5,925 nucleotides of DNA, taken from contig JARFQK010000065.1 of assembly GCA_029287815.1 (NCBI GenBank), positions 1 to 5,925 on the forward strand. Direction: 5' to 3'. The DNA comes from Gammaproteobacteria bacterium (GTDB taxonomy: Bacteria; Pseudomonadota; Gammaproteobacteria; SZUA-229). A program made the translations under genes and the position numbers. Every line of letters begins with the position of its first letter. Position 1 is the first letter of the stretch. The notes beneath the pieces were generated by a model. It worked only from the letters and a program-made list of their open reading frames with translations, did not search any database and was not told the origin of the DNA. Positions 5,613 through 5,925 of this stretch are shown here, piece by piece.

Positions 5613-5925
5613 ATCAAACGGTGGATATTGTTTGGTTGAAGCGTGACCTGCGAACACAGGACCATGCTGCATTGGATGCCGCAGAACGAGATGGCCGTCC
5701 GTACCTTATCGTTTATCTGTTCGAGCCAGAACTCATGCAACATGCCGACTCCTCGCAACGGCATTGGCAGTTTGTCTATCATTCAATCGAGGACATGGAC
5801 AGCAGGCTGGCAAAATACGGCAGGAAGGTTGAGACTTTCCATGAAAATGCTTTCAGAGTTTTCCAGTACTTGATCGATCAGCTGCCGTTGAAAACGGTTT
5901 TTTCTTACCGCGAAACTGGCGTTCG
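5606..5925 (+). CDS. Deoxyribodipyrimidine photolyase / cryptochrome, N-terminal part (continues past right edge)
   Basis: The first 106 codons encode the start of the alpha/beta antenna domain: strand and loop IVWLKRDLRTQDHAAL (8-23, the family's WxxRDLRxxDxxAL signature), LIVYLFEPELM (34-44), then RHWQFVYHSIEDMDSRLAKY and VFSYRETG near the end. The spacing agrees with a conventional photolyase/cryptochrome, which would repair pyrimidine dimers with light or act as a blue-light receptor; the diagnostic FAD core is outside the window. The ATG overlaps the upstream stop codon region (5606-5612, different frame), suggesting translational coupling, with only a weak AAAGAG-like ribosome binding site at 5592-5597. 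Subclass cannot be assigned from this fragment. Confidence 0.9.
   Translation, partial: MVDQTVDIVWLKRDLRTQDHAALDAAERDGRPYLIVYLFEPELMQHADSSQRHWQFVYHSIEDMDSRLAKYGRKVETFHENAFRVFQYLIDQLPLKTVFSYRETGV

Overview
The window looks like chromosomal DNA of a free-living gammaproteobacterium. This rests on protein flavour only (CnoX-type thioredoxin, proteobacterial KatG, SIRT4-like sirtuin, photolyase family). No rRNA or other taxonomic marker is present, so genus is not assignable. Spacing is fairly loose, with one large AT-rich intergenic region.

Layout from left to right: (1) minus strand, the N-terminal 83 codons of a thioredoxin-fold protein, probably CnoX/YbbN, cut by the left edge. (2) An intrinsic terminator on the minus strand, closing the next gene. 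(3) Minus strand, a complete catalase-peroxidase (katG) of 742 residues with a signal peptide, preceded by a good ribosome binding site, a plausible sigma70 promoter and a weak OxyR-like site. (4) An intergenic region of about 715 bases. Its right half is a roughly 319-bp palindrome-rich element with imperfect terminal inverted repeats and a near-perfect 10-bp flanking direct repeat. It looks like a non-autonomous (MITE-like) relative of IS4-subgroup insertion sequences. (5) Minus strand, a class II (SIRT4-like) sirtuin. (6) A compact divergent promoter region in which one TGACA core can serve as the -35 box on both strands. (7) Plus strand, a protein made of the photolyase FAD-binding core without the usual N-terminal antenna domain but with an extra C-terminal domain. 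It overlaps by 7 bases (8) the start of a second photolyase/cryptochrome gene, cut by the right edge.

The common theme is oxidative and light damage: periplasmic peroxide removal (KatG), protein redox protection (thioredoxin/CnoX), light-driven DNA repair or blue-light sensing (the two flavoproteins) and an NAD-dependent lysine deacylase. Only the two flavoprotein genes are clearly co-transcribed. The most unusual items are the antenna-less, possibly domain-permuted photolyase paired with a conventional one, and the hairpin-chain element between katG and the sirtuin gene.
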